From assembly GCA_014380615.1 (NCBI GenBank), contig JACMJM010000057.1, positions 54,125 through 118,124 on the forward strand: a DNA stretch of 64,000 nucleotides, written 5' to 3'. The position numbers and the translations under genes were made by a program. The notes below the pieces were generated by a model. It made no database searches. It worked only from the letters and a program-made list of their open reading frames with translations, and had not been told where the DNA came from. Positions 43,858 to 53,274 of this stretch are shown here, in pieces. The stretch comes from Sphingobacteriaceae bacterium. Lineage in GTDB: Bacteria > Bacteroidota > Bacteroidia > Sphingobacteriales > Sphingobacteriaceae. Every line of letters begins with the position of its first letter. Positions within the stretch are counted from its first letter, which is position 1.

Positions 43858-44511
43858 TCAGGACAAAATTTTAGCCAATTCATTAAACCCCGCATTAGAG
43901 GCCATTTCGGCGGGTGTTTTACCATCTTCTGCCTTGGCATTCACATTCGCCCCGGCCTCAAGCAATAAAATTATAAGTTCGATATTACCATGATGGGCCG
44001 CAGAATGTAATGGGGTGATACCCGAAACCTGCACTACATTAACATCTGCCCCAGCTTCGAGCAAAATTTTAGCGATATCGGTGTTATTAGCGGCAACGGC
44101 AGAATGAATAGGGTAAACATGATAACCATTTTTAGAGCAGGTATTCACCTCGGCTCCCTTTAATAATAAATATCTGGCGGATTCTTCATGTCCAAAGTAG
44201 CAGGCCAGGCCAAGAGGGGTAAAGCCATCATCCGAAAAAGTATTAATTAAATGCGGGCTCGAATAAATGTTGCTGGCCAAACTGTCAAACTTTCCAACCG
44301 CCGCCGATTCATAAATATCCGGATCGCGTACAAACTTTAAAATAGTATCAGAGATCTCGGGTTTTTTATAATAACATGACAGCAATAGCGGCGACACGTT
44401 TAAACTGGTCTTTCCCTGAGCAAGGGCCGGTTTCTGGTCTAATAATTCTTTCAGTGCTGCGTTATTGCCTGTTTGAATGTACTCTTCTACTAAATATTCT
44501 TCCTCGTTCAT
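43858..44511 (-). CDS. Ankyrin repeat protein
   Basis: A 217-residue protein from ATG 44511 (ATG 44523 is in frame four codons upstream). The C-terminal half has regular ankyrin repeats: DGFTPLGLACYFGHEESARYLL, YPIHSAVAANNTDIAKILLE, GITPLHSAAHHGNIELIILLLE and a last one with DGKTPAEMA. The N-terminal half contains less regular repeats. Such proteins act by protein binding; partner unknown. No signal peptide. Confidence 0.9.
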   Translation of the reverse strand: MNEEEYLVEEYIQTGNNAALKELLDQKPALAQGKTSLNVSPLLLSCYYKKPEISDTILKFVRDPDIYESAAVGKFDSLASNIYSSPHLINTFSDDGFTPLGLACYFGHEESARYLLLKGAEVNTCSKNGYHVYPIHSAVAANNTDIAKILLEAGADVNVVQVSGITPLHSAAHHGNIELIILLLEAGANVNAKAEDGKTPAEMASNAGFNELAKILS

Positions 44512-44616
44512 GTTTGATATCACTAAATTAGTATTTATATTTCTTCCACGAAATCAATCTTCTCTTAATCAAATCTTTTTTAATAAGCGATGTGAATAGG
44601 GATAAGAGATATACAT

Positions 44617-44624
44617 TATATTTG
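44617..44624 (+). promoter_or_regulatory. Candidate -7 element for ftsK
   Basis: TATATTTG fits TAnnTTTG and lies 26 bases before the ATG at 44651. A good -33 is not evident. Confidence 0.4.
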
Positions 44625-44650
44625 TCGGGGATAATACCATCAAGAAATAA

Positions 44651-47206
44651 ATGCCTGTAAAAGGAAATCAATTTAGGACCAATAGCTTCAAAGATGAGTT
44701 GCCGCCTAAATCAGCAGCAAGAGCAAGGAATGCCGGAGAAAAAGAAAAAACTGAAATATTACCAAAGTTCAATTTTGATGATGGTAGGGTAATTAAGATA
44801 GCCGGGCTGTTTTTTCTCATTCTTTCGATATATTTTTTAGTCGCTTTTACATCGTATCTCTTTACCTGGCAAGAAGATCAAAGCTATGTAATTGATGCCA
44901 ATGGCGGCTGGAATAATCTCTTCAAAAACGCCGAAGAACTTTCGGAAGTAGGGGTTATAAATCCTGTTGTTGAAAATTGGCTCGGCAAATTGGGCGCCTT
45001 GCTCTCGCACCAATTTATTTACGAATGGTTTGGGGTAGCCTCTTTTATTTTCATCGGAGTATTTTTTATTATCGGCTATCGCCTGCTTTTTAGAATACGT
45101 GTAGTTTCTATCACCAAAACACTTGCTTATTCTTTTTTTCTGCTGGTTTTCACTTCGGTTACGCTTGCGTTTGTTCACGCTTTTACTTCCGACTTTCCGC
45201 ATTTTCTGGAAGGGGAGTTTGGCTTCTGGACCAATCGCCTGCTACAAGCGCAGATCGGCAATACAGGGATAGCCGGCTTGCTCGCCTTTGCCGGACTCAC
45301 AGCTTTAATAATCGCATATAACATAGATTTCAAACTTCCCGCAAGGAAGCAAAATGAAGAAGCCGTTTTACCTTTGGTGCCTGATGAATCTGATGAAATT
45401 GAACTCGAGGATGATTTTAGAACCCGCCCTGTAGAATTTCCTTTAAACAAAAAGGAAGATATTTTCGAAGAAAAATCACCCGCTAATCAGTTAAAGCAGG
45501 AGCGTATTGTTCCTCCGATAGAATTAGAGCCTGATATTGAGCAGGAGTTACTTATCCCTCGTGCGCCTGTAACCGAGGTTGCCGCTGCGGCACTAACGTT
45601 AAATATTCAAAAGTCTGATCCTGAATTAACAATAAACAAAACCGAAGACGAAAAGAAAGCGGACGATCTGGTTCAGCAATTCGGGCAATACGATCCTAAA
45701 CTTGATCTCTCATCTTACCAATACCCCACTTTAGAACTTTTAGAAAACTATGGCTCTAACAAAATTTCGGTAAATACGGATGAACTTGAGGCCAATAAGA
45801 ATAAGATTGTTGAGACCTTAAATCATTATAATATTGAGATTGATAAAATTAAGGCAACCATCGGGCCTACTGTAACTCTTTACGAGATTATACCTGCGCC
45901 CGGCGTTCGGATTTCGAAGATTAAAAATTTGGAAGACGATATAGCACTTAGTTTAGCGGCTTTGGGGATCCGTATCATAGCACCGATGCCAGGGAAAGGT
46001 ACAATTGGTATTGAAGTGCCCAATCAGCATCCCGAAATGGTTTCTATGCGTTCGGTTCTGGCGACAGATAAGTTTCAGAACACCACCATGGATTTGCCCA
46101 TAGCATTAGGTAAAACTATTTCGAACGAAGTTTTCATTGCTGACTTAGCCAAAATGCCCCATTTACTCGTGGCAGGGGCTACTGGTCAGGGTAAATCGGT
46201 GGGGATCAATTGTATCCTCGCATCTTTACTTTACAAAAAGCACCCCTCGGAGTTGAAGTTTGTACTCGTTGATCCGAAAAAGGTAGAGCTTACTTTATTT
46301 AGAAAAATAGAGCGGCATTTTCTGGCTAAGCTTCCGGGCGAAGAGGATGCTATTATAACCGATACAAAGAAGGTTATCAGTACGTTAAACTCACTTTGTA
46401 TAGAAATGGATCAGCGTTACGACTTGCTTAAAAACGGACAGGTTCGGAATCTGAAAGAATATAACGCAAAATTTATCAATCGCAAATTAAACCCTGAGGA
46501 GGGTCACAGGTTCTTACCTTTTATAGTATTGGTTGTAGACGAGTTTGCAGATTTGATGATGACAGCAGGAAAAGAAGTAGAAACCCCGATAGCACGATTG
46601 GCACAACTTGCCAGGGCGGTGGGTATTCACCTCGTAATCGCAACCCAACGTCCGTCTGTAAATATTATCACAGGAACGATAAAAGCGAATTTTCCGGCCC
46701 GGTTGGCATTTCGGGTTTTATCTAAAATCGACTCGAGAACAATTCTTGATAGCGGCGGTGCCGATCAGCTAATAGGAAGAGGAGATATGTTATTCTCTAC
46801 AGGTAATGACCTGATAAGGCTTCAATGTGCTTTTGTTGACACTCCGGAAGTTGAGCGGATCTCGGATTTTATCGGAAATCAGAGAGGATACGCTTCGGCC
46901 TGGATGTTACCGGAATATGTTGATGAGAATGGCGAGGGCGGCAGCATTAAAGATTTTGATCCTGATGATCGGGATTCGTTATTTGAAGACGCTGCACGAC
47001 TGATTGTCATGCACCAGCAAGGCTCAACATCCTTAATTCAACGCAAGTTGAAATTGGGATATAATAGGGCAGGGCGCCTTATCGACCAGTTGGAAGCTGC
47101 GGGAGTGGTTGGCCCCTTTGAAGGAAGCAAAGCCCGGGAGGTTCTTTTGCCAGACGATTATGCATTGGAACAGTTCTTGGACAACCTTAATAAGAAACAC
47201 AGTTAA
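44651..47206 (+). CDS. ftsK: DNA translocase FtsK/SpoIIIE
   Basis: An 851-residue FtsK. Four N-terminal transmembrane helices (about 50-72, 128-148, 158-176, 204-224) anchor it at the septum; an acidic linker (about 240-350) follows. The motor domain has Walker A GATGQGKS at 509-516 and Walker B VLVVDEFADLM near 625-635, and the C-terminal gamma winged helix (about 775-835) reads DNA polarity sequences. It moves chromosome ends across the closing septum. The lolA-like gene follows 17 bases later. Confidence 0.95.
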   Translation: MPVKGNQFRTNSFKDELPPKSAARARNAGEKEKTEILPKFNFDDGRVIKIAGLFFLILSIYFLVAFTSYLFTWQEDQSYVIDANGGWNNLFKNAEELSEVGVINPVVENWLGKLGALLSHQFIYEWFGVASFIFIGVFFIIGYRLLFRIRVVSITKTLAYSFFLLVFTSVTLAFVHAFTSDFPHFLEGEFGFWTNRLLQAQIGNTGIAGLLAFAGLTALIIAYNIDFKLPARKQNEEAVLPLVPDESDEIELEDDFRTRPVEFPLNKKEDIFEEKSPANQLKQERIVPPIELEPDIEQELLIPRAPVTEVAAAALTLNIQKSDPELTINKTEDEKKADDLVQQFGQYDPKLDLSSYQYPTLELLENYGSNKISVNTDELEANKNKIVETLNHYNIEIDKIKATIGPTVTLYEIIPAPGVRISKIKNLEDDIALSLAALGIRIIAPMPGKGTIGIEVPNQHPEMVSMRSVLATDKFQNTTMDLPIALGKTISNEVFIADLAKMPHLLVAGATGQGKSVGINCILASLLYKKHPSELKFVLVDPKKVELTLFRKIERHFLAKLPGEEDAIITDTKKVISTLNSLCIEMDQRYDLLKNGQVRNLKEYNAKFINRKLNPEEGHRFLPFIVLVVDEFADLMMTAGKEVETPIARLAQLARAVGIHLVIATQRPSVNIITGTIKANFPARLAFRVLSKIDSRTILDSGGADQLIGRGDMLFSTGNDLIRLQCAFVDTPEVERISDFIGNQRGYASAWMLPEYVDENGEGGSIKDFDPDDRDSLFEDAARLIVMHQQGSTSLIQRKLKLGYNRAGRLIDQLEAAGVVGPFEGSKAREVLLPDDYALEQFLDNLNKKHS

Positions 47207-47223
47207 CATTTAGAAATAAGAAG

Positions 47224-47874
47224 ATGAAAAAATTTGTTTTAAGTGCCTTGGTTATTGTAGGGTCTGTAGTGAGTGTAATGGCGCAAACAGATGCGAAGGC
47301 AAAAGCGATATTAGGCGAAGTAAGTAAAAAATATCGCTCGTATGATGTGATTAAGACGGATTTTACGTTTACGCTTGATAATCCGCAAGCCAAAGTTAAA
47401 GAAACTCAGGTAGGTACACTTTATGCCAAAGCTAAAAGCAATAAATATAAAGTGGTTTTAAAGGCCCAAGAATTAATAAGCGACGGTAAAAACCAGTGGA
47501 CCTACTCTAAGGCTGATAAAGAAGTTCAGTTAAGCGAGGTAGACAATAGCTCGAACGCCTTAAACCCGGCACAAATTTTTACTATTTATGAAAAGGGCTT
47601 TAAGTATTTGTACGGAGGCGAGAAAAAAGTTAATAACCGTACGGTGCATGTAATTGATCTGACGCCTACAGATGCCAAACGCTCATTCTTTAAAGTAAGG
47701 TTGAACGTTGATAAATTGACTAAGCAAATAAGCAATGCGGTGATTTTCGATAAAAACGGTAATCGTTATACTTACCTGATTCGCACTTTTACACCGAATG
47801 TTAAGATTCCCGAATCAACTTTCGCCTTCGATGCGAAAAAATATCCCGGAGTTGAAGTGGTTGATTTACGATAG
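47224..47874 (+). CDS. LolA-like outer membrane lipoprotein carrier
   Basis: A 216-residue periplasmic protein with a signal peptide (to about Ala20). It is LolA-like: KYRSYDVIKTDFTFTL near 36, GTLYAKAKSNKYKVVL near 64, then KVRLNVDKLTKQISNAVIFDKNGNRYTY. LolA shuttles lipoproteins from the inner to the outer membrane. The ftsK-lolA pair is common in many Gram-negatives. A strong hairpin follows, so ftsK-lolA probably form one unit. Confidence 0.88.
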   Translation: MKKFVLSALVIVGSVVSVMAQTDAKAKAILGEVSKKYRSYDVIKTDFTFTLDNPQAKVKETQVGTLYAKAKSNKYKVVLKAQELISDGKNQWTYSKADKEVQLSEVDNSSNALNPAQIFTIYEKGFKYLYGGEKKVNNRTVHVIDLTPTDAKRSFFKVRLNVDKLTKQISNAVIFDKNGNRYTYLIRTFTPNVKIPESTFAFDAKKYPGVEVVDLR

Positions 47875-47890
47875 AGTAATTAAATGTTTA

Positions 47891-47920
47891 AAAAAAGCGA
47901 TGTTCATCATCGCTTTTTTT
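47891..47920. terminator. Bidirectional-looking terminator after lolA
   Basis: A 12-bp perfect stem, AAAAAAGCGATG (47891-47902) with CATCGCTTTTTT (47908-47919), around a 5-base loop. It closes the ftsK-lolA unit. Confidence 0.88.
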
Positions 47921-47962
47921 ATGATATATTTCGGCGTATTACTGCTTTTGCTAATTTTGAAC

Positions 47963-48238
47963 ATGTCCCTTACTTACACCCCGCATACTTTAGATAAACT
48001 TGAACAGTTATTGAAAAGTCTTGAGTATAAAGTGCGGTATGAAAAAGGGAGTTTTAAAACAGGAGCCTGTATGCTCGAAAGTAGTAACGTTGTGGTTGTG
48101 AACAAATTTTCAACGATTGAAAGTAAAATAAATTCGCTGGCTGCACTGATACAAAATATTCAGGCGGATGAGAATTTACTCGACGAAAAACAGAAACAGT
48201 TTCTTTACGTATTAAAACAAACTTCCCTGCAATTGTGA
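47963..48238 (+). CDS. Small conserved-looking protein, unknown function
   Basis: A 91-residue protein from ATG 47963 (MSLTYTPHTLDKLEQLLKS). A longer frame upstream would run through the terminator and is not believed. It is rich in charged residues with KLEQLLKSLEYKVRYEKGSF, SSNVVVVNKFSTIESKI and a C-terminal helix. No family is recognised. Its stop overlaps the GTG of the metallo-hydrolase (GTGA), so the two are translationally coupled and probably work together. Confidence 0.65.
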   Translation: MSLTYTPHTLDKLEQLLKSLEYKVRYEKGSFKTGACMLESSNVVVVNKFSTIESKINSLAALIQNIQADENLLDEKQKQFLYVLKQTSLQL

Positions 48239-48996
48239 AAGTAACATTTTTAGGAACCGGCACATCACAAGGTGTGCCGTTAATAGGTTGTGATTGCGAG
48301 GTTTGTACATCATCTTCTCCTTTTGATAAAAGGTTAAGGGTATCGGTGCTGGTTGAAGTAGAGGGGAAGGTTTTTGTAATTGATACCGGGCCCGATTTCC
48401 GATATCAGATGTTAAGAGCCAAAGTGAAACATCTGGACGGGATTTTAATTACCCACGAGCATAAAGATCACGTAGCGGGGCTCGATGATGTAAGAGCGTT
48501 TAATTATCATCAAAAAAAGGCGATGAATGTATATGCTCATAAGCGTGTGCATGAAACATTGGAGCGGGAATTTCATTACGCTTTTGCAGATTTTAAATAT
48601 CCCGGGGTACCGCTTATAAATCTGAACGCAATTTCAGAAGAACCTTTCCTGGTTGAAGGTATAGCTATAACCCCAATAGAAGTGATGCATTATTTGCTGC
48701 CTGTTTACGGGTTCAGGATTGGAGATTTTACGTATATCACTGATGCAAAATCAATTTCAGATTCTGAAAAGAAGAAGATTTCAGGTTCAAGGGTGTTAGT
48801 AATTAATGCTTTACAAAAGGACAGGCATATTTCGCATTTTACACTCGACGAAGCCATTGCTTTTGCTTTAGAGATGGGGGCGGAGAAAACTTATTTAACC
48901 CATGTAAGTCATAGAATGGGCCGACATGATGATGTAAGTAAAGAGTTACCGCCGGGTATAGAGTTTGCCTACGACGGTCTTGTTACAAAACTCTAA
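48235..48996 (+). CDS. MBL-fold metallo-hydrolase, PhnP-like
   Basis: A 253-residue metallo-beta-lactamase-fold enzyme. The metal motif is His74-x-His76-x-Asp78-His79 in THEHKDH, with a further His in EVMHYLLP and Asp in ITDAKS. A Cys cluster GCDCEVCTS (19-24) is seen, as in PhnP-type proteins that bind an extra zinc. PhnP hydrolyses cyclic ribose phosphate; other members cut phosphodiesters, so the substrate is open. The GTG start is coupled to the gene before it. Confidence 0.85.
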   Translation: MKVTFLGTGTSQGVPLIGCDCEVCTSSSPFDKRLRVSVLVEVEGKVFVIDTGPDFRYQMLRAKVKHLDGILITHEHKDHVAGLDDVRAFNYHQKKAMNVYAHKRVHETLEREFHYAFADFKYPGVPLINLNAISEEPFLVEGIAITPIEVMHYLLPVYGFRIGDFTYITDAKSISDSEKKKISGSRVLVINALQKDRHISHFTLDEAIAFALEMGAEKTYLTHVSHRMGRHDDVSKELPPGIEFAYDGLVTKL

Positions 48997-49187
48997 GCAG
49001 TCTTTTTTGTTATTAGTTTAATGGGTTTTTTATTAGTTATAGCGATTAAATTATCATCTTTTAGTATTATTGTGTTATGGTAAAACCTTTTCTAAAAAAG
49101 ATAAGAAGTTTAAAATAATAGAAAGCAATTTTCCCGCCGACAATGTTTCCCCGTTAATCACGTTAAAATAAGTATCTAATTAAAATT

Positions 49188-50300
49188 ATGACCAAAGTTT
49201 CCTTCAATAGTCAAAACACACTTTTTTACAATACATTAAAGAGTAAGGTTGACAATTATTTTATTTCTAACAATTTATGTGTTTCAGGTGGAAAAAGATT
49301 GTTTTTAAAAAGCCTGTTTCTGATAGCTTCTTTAACTGGCATTTACACAACACTTGTATTTTTTACCCCTAATGCCTGGATTTCAATTCTCTTATGTTGT
49401 TTTTTAGGATTAACATTTGCCGCTATCGGATTCAATATAATGCATGAAGGTGGTCACGGAAGCTTTTCAAGCAATAAGATACTTAATGCTTTCGGCGCGT
49501 ATTCCCTTAACATAATGGGAGGGACCATCTATTTCTGGAAGCAAAAACATAATATTAATCATCATACTTATACGAATATCGATGGTATGGATCATGATAT
49601 CGATATCAAGTTTATGAGGATGCACTCTGAGCAGGAAAAGCATAGTTATCATAAGTATCAGCATATCTATTGGGTAGTTTTATATGGTATCTCATATATG
49701 GCCTGGATATTATTTCAGGATTTTGAAAAATATTTTAGCCGTAAAATGGGCCCGAAGGATACTCCCAAAAAAATGGCTACTCAAGAGCATATTATATTCT
49801 GGTCGACTAAAGTGTTTTATGTTACCGTATATTTAATCATACCTATGACGATGGTCGGCGTGTTGCCTACTATCATCGGTTTTCTGATAGCGGGTTTTGT
49901 ATGCGGATATAGTATTAGTATTGTTTTTCAGCTTGCTCATGTTATAGAAGGTACACAGTTTCCCGTTCCAAACCCTGTTACGAATAGAATTGAGGAGGAG
50001 TGGGCGGTACATCAGGTTACTACTACCGCTAATTTCGCTACTAAAAGTAAATTGGTTTCCTGGTTTGTAGGCGGATTGAATTTTCAGGTAGAGCATCACT
50101 TGTTTCCTCGTATTAGTCATATTCATTATCCCCAGATAAATAAATATGTAAAAGAAACCTGCGCGGAGTTTAACGTTAATTATATTGAACACCCTACCGT
50201 ATTAAGTGCGTTTGTATCTCATCTTACGCATATAAAAAATCTGGGCGATCCTGTTAAGAAAACTTATATGGCACCAGTGCTACAGGCGCAGGAAGTTTAA
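49188..50300 (+). CDS. Acyl-CoA / lipid fatty acid desaturase
   Basis: A 370-residue membrane-bound di-iron desaturase. The three histidine boxes are complete: HEGGH (86-90), HNINHH (121-126) and QVEHHLF with His303-His304. There are hydrophobic pairs around 42-82 and 200-250. The HxxHH box order and the QVEHH third box place it with front-end or acyl-lipid desaturases of the FADS superfamily. It would add a double bond to membrane acyl chains. A very AT-rich leader of about 190 bases lies upstream. Confidence 0.9.
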   Translation: MTKVSFNSQNTLFYNTLKSKVDNYFISNNLCVSGGKRLFLKSLFLIASLTGIYTTLVFFTPNAWISILLCCFLGLTFAAIGFNIMHEGGHGSFSSNKILNAFGAYSLNIMGGTIYFWKQKHNINHHTYTNIDGMDHDIDIKFMRMHSEQEKHSYHKYQHIYWVVLYGISYMAWILFQDFEKYFSRKMGPKDTPKKMATQEHIIFWSTKVFYVTVYLIIPMTMVGVLPTIIGFLIAGFVCGYSISIVFQLAHVIEGTQFPVPNPVTNRIEEEWAVHQVTTTANFATKSKLVSWFVGGLNFQVEHHLFPRISHIHYPQINKYVKETCAEFNVNYIEHPTVLSAFVSHLTHIKNLGDPVKKTYMAPVLQAQEV

Positions 50301-50573
50301 GAGAATTTATTTAGGGATTAGCTAGAGGAGCCCGTCATATCCCTGAGGAGATATGAATGCCACTACGTCTTTCCTGCGCAAGCAGGAATCTTAATGCGGT
50401 GCTAAATTCGCAAGAAACTGTAATGCTTTACGCCTAGTGTCATGTCAACGATAAAATGCCGTGTTGTTTGTCACCATAAGCACTTCGTCAGGCTCAGTAC
50501 AGGCTCTATCGAAGGGTAATTCGCATGGGGCTTCGACTCCGATCAGCCTGACATAGTACCATCAAAACGACAC
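50301..50573. repeat. Repeat-rich intergenic region
   Basis: No gene is seen in 273 bases. It holds a palindrome TTCCTGC-GCAA-GCAGGAA (50372-50389); a GTCAGGCT (50488-50495) / AGCCTGAC (50546-50553) inverted pair that belongs to the family at 21733; and CCTAGTGTC (50434-50442) matched in inverted form by GACACCTAG (50570-50578), which overlaps the stop of the lipoprotein gene. It looks like a cluster of dispersed palindromes or a small MITE-like unit. Confidence 0.6.
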
Positions 50574-51938
50574 CTAGTATCCAGTATAAAAGTGCTTTAT
50601 TTTAGCGGTTAATTGCTGGTAAATAGGTTGAGTGAAAGCTATAAACAAGTCTTGTGGAGCAGGAGGTGGCACCTCTTTATTTCTTATAATTTGGTGGTGC
50701 TGTTTCTCAAGCGCACGCTGATCTCCGTTATAATAACCCCATTGTGATTGCCACACAAATGCCCCGGGTAATTTTTCCTGTGTAATTACTCTGTGTGTAA
50801 ATCCATCTAGGATTCTGAAGTCGAGAAGGCCTTTTGATTCAACCGTTCTGGTGAATATGTGCATGGTAGCCTTAGCCTGACCGTACACCTTCCTTATTTC
50901 TTTTTTAGTGCCCGCGGTTGTAGTTGAAGGGGATGGTGGAGGTGTCTCTCCATTGCAGGAGCCAACTTTGTCTCCATGGTCAAGATGCGCTTTTAGTGCG
51001 CTTTCCGATACGGTTATCGTTTCGGATTTATTATTCCCACGGGTAGTATGGCAGATGGTTATTTTTGGCTCATTTTCGCCTGCGCTCCCGTTCCTGTTTT
51101 GGCGGTTATCCGACGGAACCTCTACTTCGTAGGTTGCGAGCAGAATGCTGTCTTTTATCAGGGATGTTTCTTTCTCGTGCATATAAACCTGGCCAACCAC
51201 AAAGTCGTCGAATGCCAGTTGAAGTATGTGATTGGGCTTATTAATGCCTAATCTTTTAGCTTCGGTTGTGGTATAGAACTTTACAAAGCGGTTTACTGGT
51301 GCCTGAAGTAAAAACTCATTAATTTTATTGTCAAAAAATTCATTGCTGAGTTTAAGTGCCTGACTGTGCATTGGGATTGGTTCTACCACCACTGTAATAG
51401 TAGCGTAATATTCTGCGTCCCTGAGTTTGTCGGTAACGTCTTTGTATCCTCTAATCCAGGTGTTTGCCTCGGCAAAATGTTTGTAAGCTTGTTTGGCTTC
51501 ATTTCTGTCGCCCAAGCGGCCCTTGTCTAGAGCTGATAAGCCCGCATCGTATCTTTCAGAAGCTGCCCTGAGCTTTGCCTGTTCGTATTCTGAAGTATAA
51601 TTAGTTGGCGACGGTACTGCCGATAAACAACCGGGACAACGAGATAATTCCTCATAAAAGTTATTTAAAACCGCATACTCACGGGCTATAGGCTCCCACC
51701 TAAAGGGATCGGAAGAAGTTTCGAGGTTTTTAATTCGGTCGAGGTGCCATTTTCGGGCTAAAGGATAGGTCTCCTCTAATGTTATCAGAGTTTTTCTATG
51801 ATCGCTGTTGCTTTGTAATCTTTTTACAGCTTTATACAGTGCTTCATCATAGTTACCCTGGTGCAATGCTTTTCTGCCAGAGGTACACGAACTAATGATA
51901 AGAAATGCGGAAATTATATAGATAAAGGCTTTGAACAT
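50574..51938 (-). CDS. Lipoprotein with embedded ICH...HGD...C motif
   Basis: A 454-residue protein with a signal peptide and lipobox LIISSC (Cys18). The N-terminal part has helical TPR-like features (HQGNYDEALYKAVKRL, RNEAKQAYKHFAEANTWIRGY). Residues 292-328 form a short module KITICHTTR ... SALKAHLDHGDKVGSC between low-complexity linkers, with Cys296, His297, His318, His321 and Cys328. The C-terminal part returns to a beta-rich fold (KATMHIFTRTVESKGLLDFRI). The module resembles short Cys/His modules in other secreted bacterial proteins. Function unknown. Confidence 0.75.
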   Translation of the reverse strand: MFKAFIYIISAFLIISSCTSGRKALHQGNYDEALYKAVKRLQSNSDHRKTLITLEETYPLARKWHLDRIKNLETSSDPFRWEPIAREYAVLNNFYEELSRCPGCLSAVPSPTNYTSEYEQAKLRAASERYDAGLSALDKGRLGDRNEAKQAYKHFAEANTWIRGYKDVTDKLRDAEYYATITVVVEPIPMHSQALKLSNEFFDNKINEFLLQAPVNRFVKFYTTTEAKRLGINKPNHILQLAFDDFVVGQVYMHEKETSLIKDSILLATYEVEVPSDNRQNRNGSAGENEPKITICHTTRGNNKSETITVSESALKAHLDHGDKVGSCNGETPPPSPSTTTAGTKKEIRKVYGQAKATMHIFTRTVESKGLLDFRILDGFTHRVITQEKLPGAFVWQSQWGYYNGDQRALEKQHHQIIRNKEVPPPAPQDLFIAFTQPIYQQLTAKIKHFYTGY

Positions 51939-52084
51939 TTTTGGGTGTTGATTGATGATTAGTGCTTTTGCGAGCCCGAGTATACGAATTTTGTTTAAAT
52001 TAAGTTGCGAGCCCCTTGAGATTATCAGCAGGTTAACAACAAATCGTCAATATTAATGAAGCAATTTTAATTATTATTTGTTCC

Positions 52085-53251
52085 ATGTTAAAAACTAACT
52101 ATATGAGTACTTTCCCCGCTCTTGTTTTGTCTTTCTTCTCGCTCCTTGCTTGCAGTCCGGATGCCGAAAAAGCAAATGAATCCGAGTCTTCCAATCCGCA
52201 GGAAGAGCAAGTCGGTAAAACGGATGCCGGTGTAATAGTGCAAACTCTTCATACCGGATTTACGAACCCCTGGGGTATGGCCTGGTTGCCCGACGGCCGT
52301 TTACTCATAACCGAAAGAAAAGGTGAAATCCTGATATTTAAAGATGATAAATATACAGGCGAAAAACTAAGTGGCGTTCCTGCTGTATTCACCAGAGAGC
52401 AGGGAGGTTTGCTCGATATCCAGTTGCATCCAAAATACCGTGAGAAGGGCTGGATTTACTTGTCTTATTCAAAGCCTGTTAGCGGCGGTGCCTCCACGGC
52501 AATTATGCGTGCAAAGCTTCGGGGAAATGAATTAGTTGAGAAACAGGAGATCTTTCTGGCAGGACCGGCTTTATCTGCCGGGATTCATTTCGGAAGTCGT
52601 ATCGCTTTCGATAATGAGGGGTATATGTATGTGGTTGCAGGCGAGCGGGGCACAAATAATAAAGTTCAGGATTTAAGTAATGATCATGGTAAGATACATC
52701 GTTTATTTGACGATGGGAGAGTGCCGGACGATAATCCTTTTGTTGGACAGGCTAATGCCAAATCATCTATTTGGTCGTATGGGCATAGAAATCCTCAGGG
52801 AATGGTATTCGATAAAGAGAATAACAGGCTTTGGGCGGTTGAGCATGGCCCGAGGGGCGGAGATGAGCTCAATTTGATTGAGAAGGGTAAAAATTACGGA
52901 TGGCCTTTAGTTACCTATGGAATTAACTACGATGGTTCCAAGATTACGGATAAAACAGAAATGGAAGGTGTTCAAAAACCAGTAAAATATTGGGTACCCT
53001 CGCCAGCTCCTTGCGGCATGGCATTAGTTACCAGTGATAAGTACCCGGCCTGGAAGGGTAATTTATTGATTGCAAACTTATCATTCAGATTCCTGAATAG
53101 GGTAACATTGAATGGAACCAGTTTTGCTTCTGAGGAAAAGCTGCTGGACGGACTTGCCCGGGTGCGGCATGTGGCACAAAGCCCGGCCGGATATATTTAT
53201 GTAATTACCGAAGCACCGGGAAAATTGTACAAGCTTATGCCTGCAGATTAG
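52085..53251 (+). CDS. PQQ-dependent sugar dehydrogenase-like lipoprotein
   Basis: A 388-residue beta-propeller protein with a lipobox (LLAC, Cys23) and a Glu/Ser-rich linker. It resembles soluble glucose/sorbosone dehydrogenases: NPWGMAWLPDGRLLITERKG near 59, GGLLDIQLHPKY near 104, SAGIHFGSRIAFD near 159, SYGHRNPQGMVFD near 234 and EHGPRGGDELNLI near 254. It would oxidise aldoses with pyrroloquinoline quinone at the cell surface or periplasm; cofactor use is inferred from family. Confidence 0.88.
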   Translation: MLKTNYMSTFPALVLSFFSLLACSPDAEKANESESSNPQEEQVGKTDAGVIVQTLHTGFTNPWGMAWLPDGRLLITERKGEILIFKDDKYTGEKLSGVPAVFTREQGGLLDIQLHPKYREKGWIYLSYSKPVSGGASTAIMRAKLRGNELVEKQEIFLAGPALSAGIHFGSRIAFDNEGYMYVVAGERGTNNKVQDLSNDHGKIHRLFDDGRVPDDNPFVGQANAKSSIWSYGHRNPQGMVFDKENNRLWAVEHGPRGGDELNLIEKGKNYGWPLVTYGINYDGSKITDKTEMEGVQKPVKYWVPSPAPCGMALVTSDKYPAWKGNLLIANLSFRFLNRVTLNGTSFASEEKLLDGLARVRHVAQSPAGYIYVITEAPGKLYKLMPAD

Positions 53252-53274
53252 CAAAAGATAGATAGTTTAAGACC

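Noticed and set aside
47952..47959. TAATTTTG as a promoter for the small protein gene at 47963
   Set aside because: The transcription start would fall on or past the ATG, so it does not fit unless leaderless.
47798..47962. Upstream extension of the small protein before the PhnP-like gene
   Set aside because: It would overlap the lolA end and run through a strong terminator; the ATG at 47963 is better.
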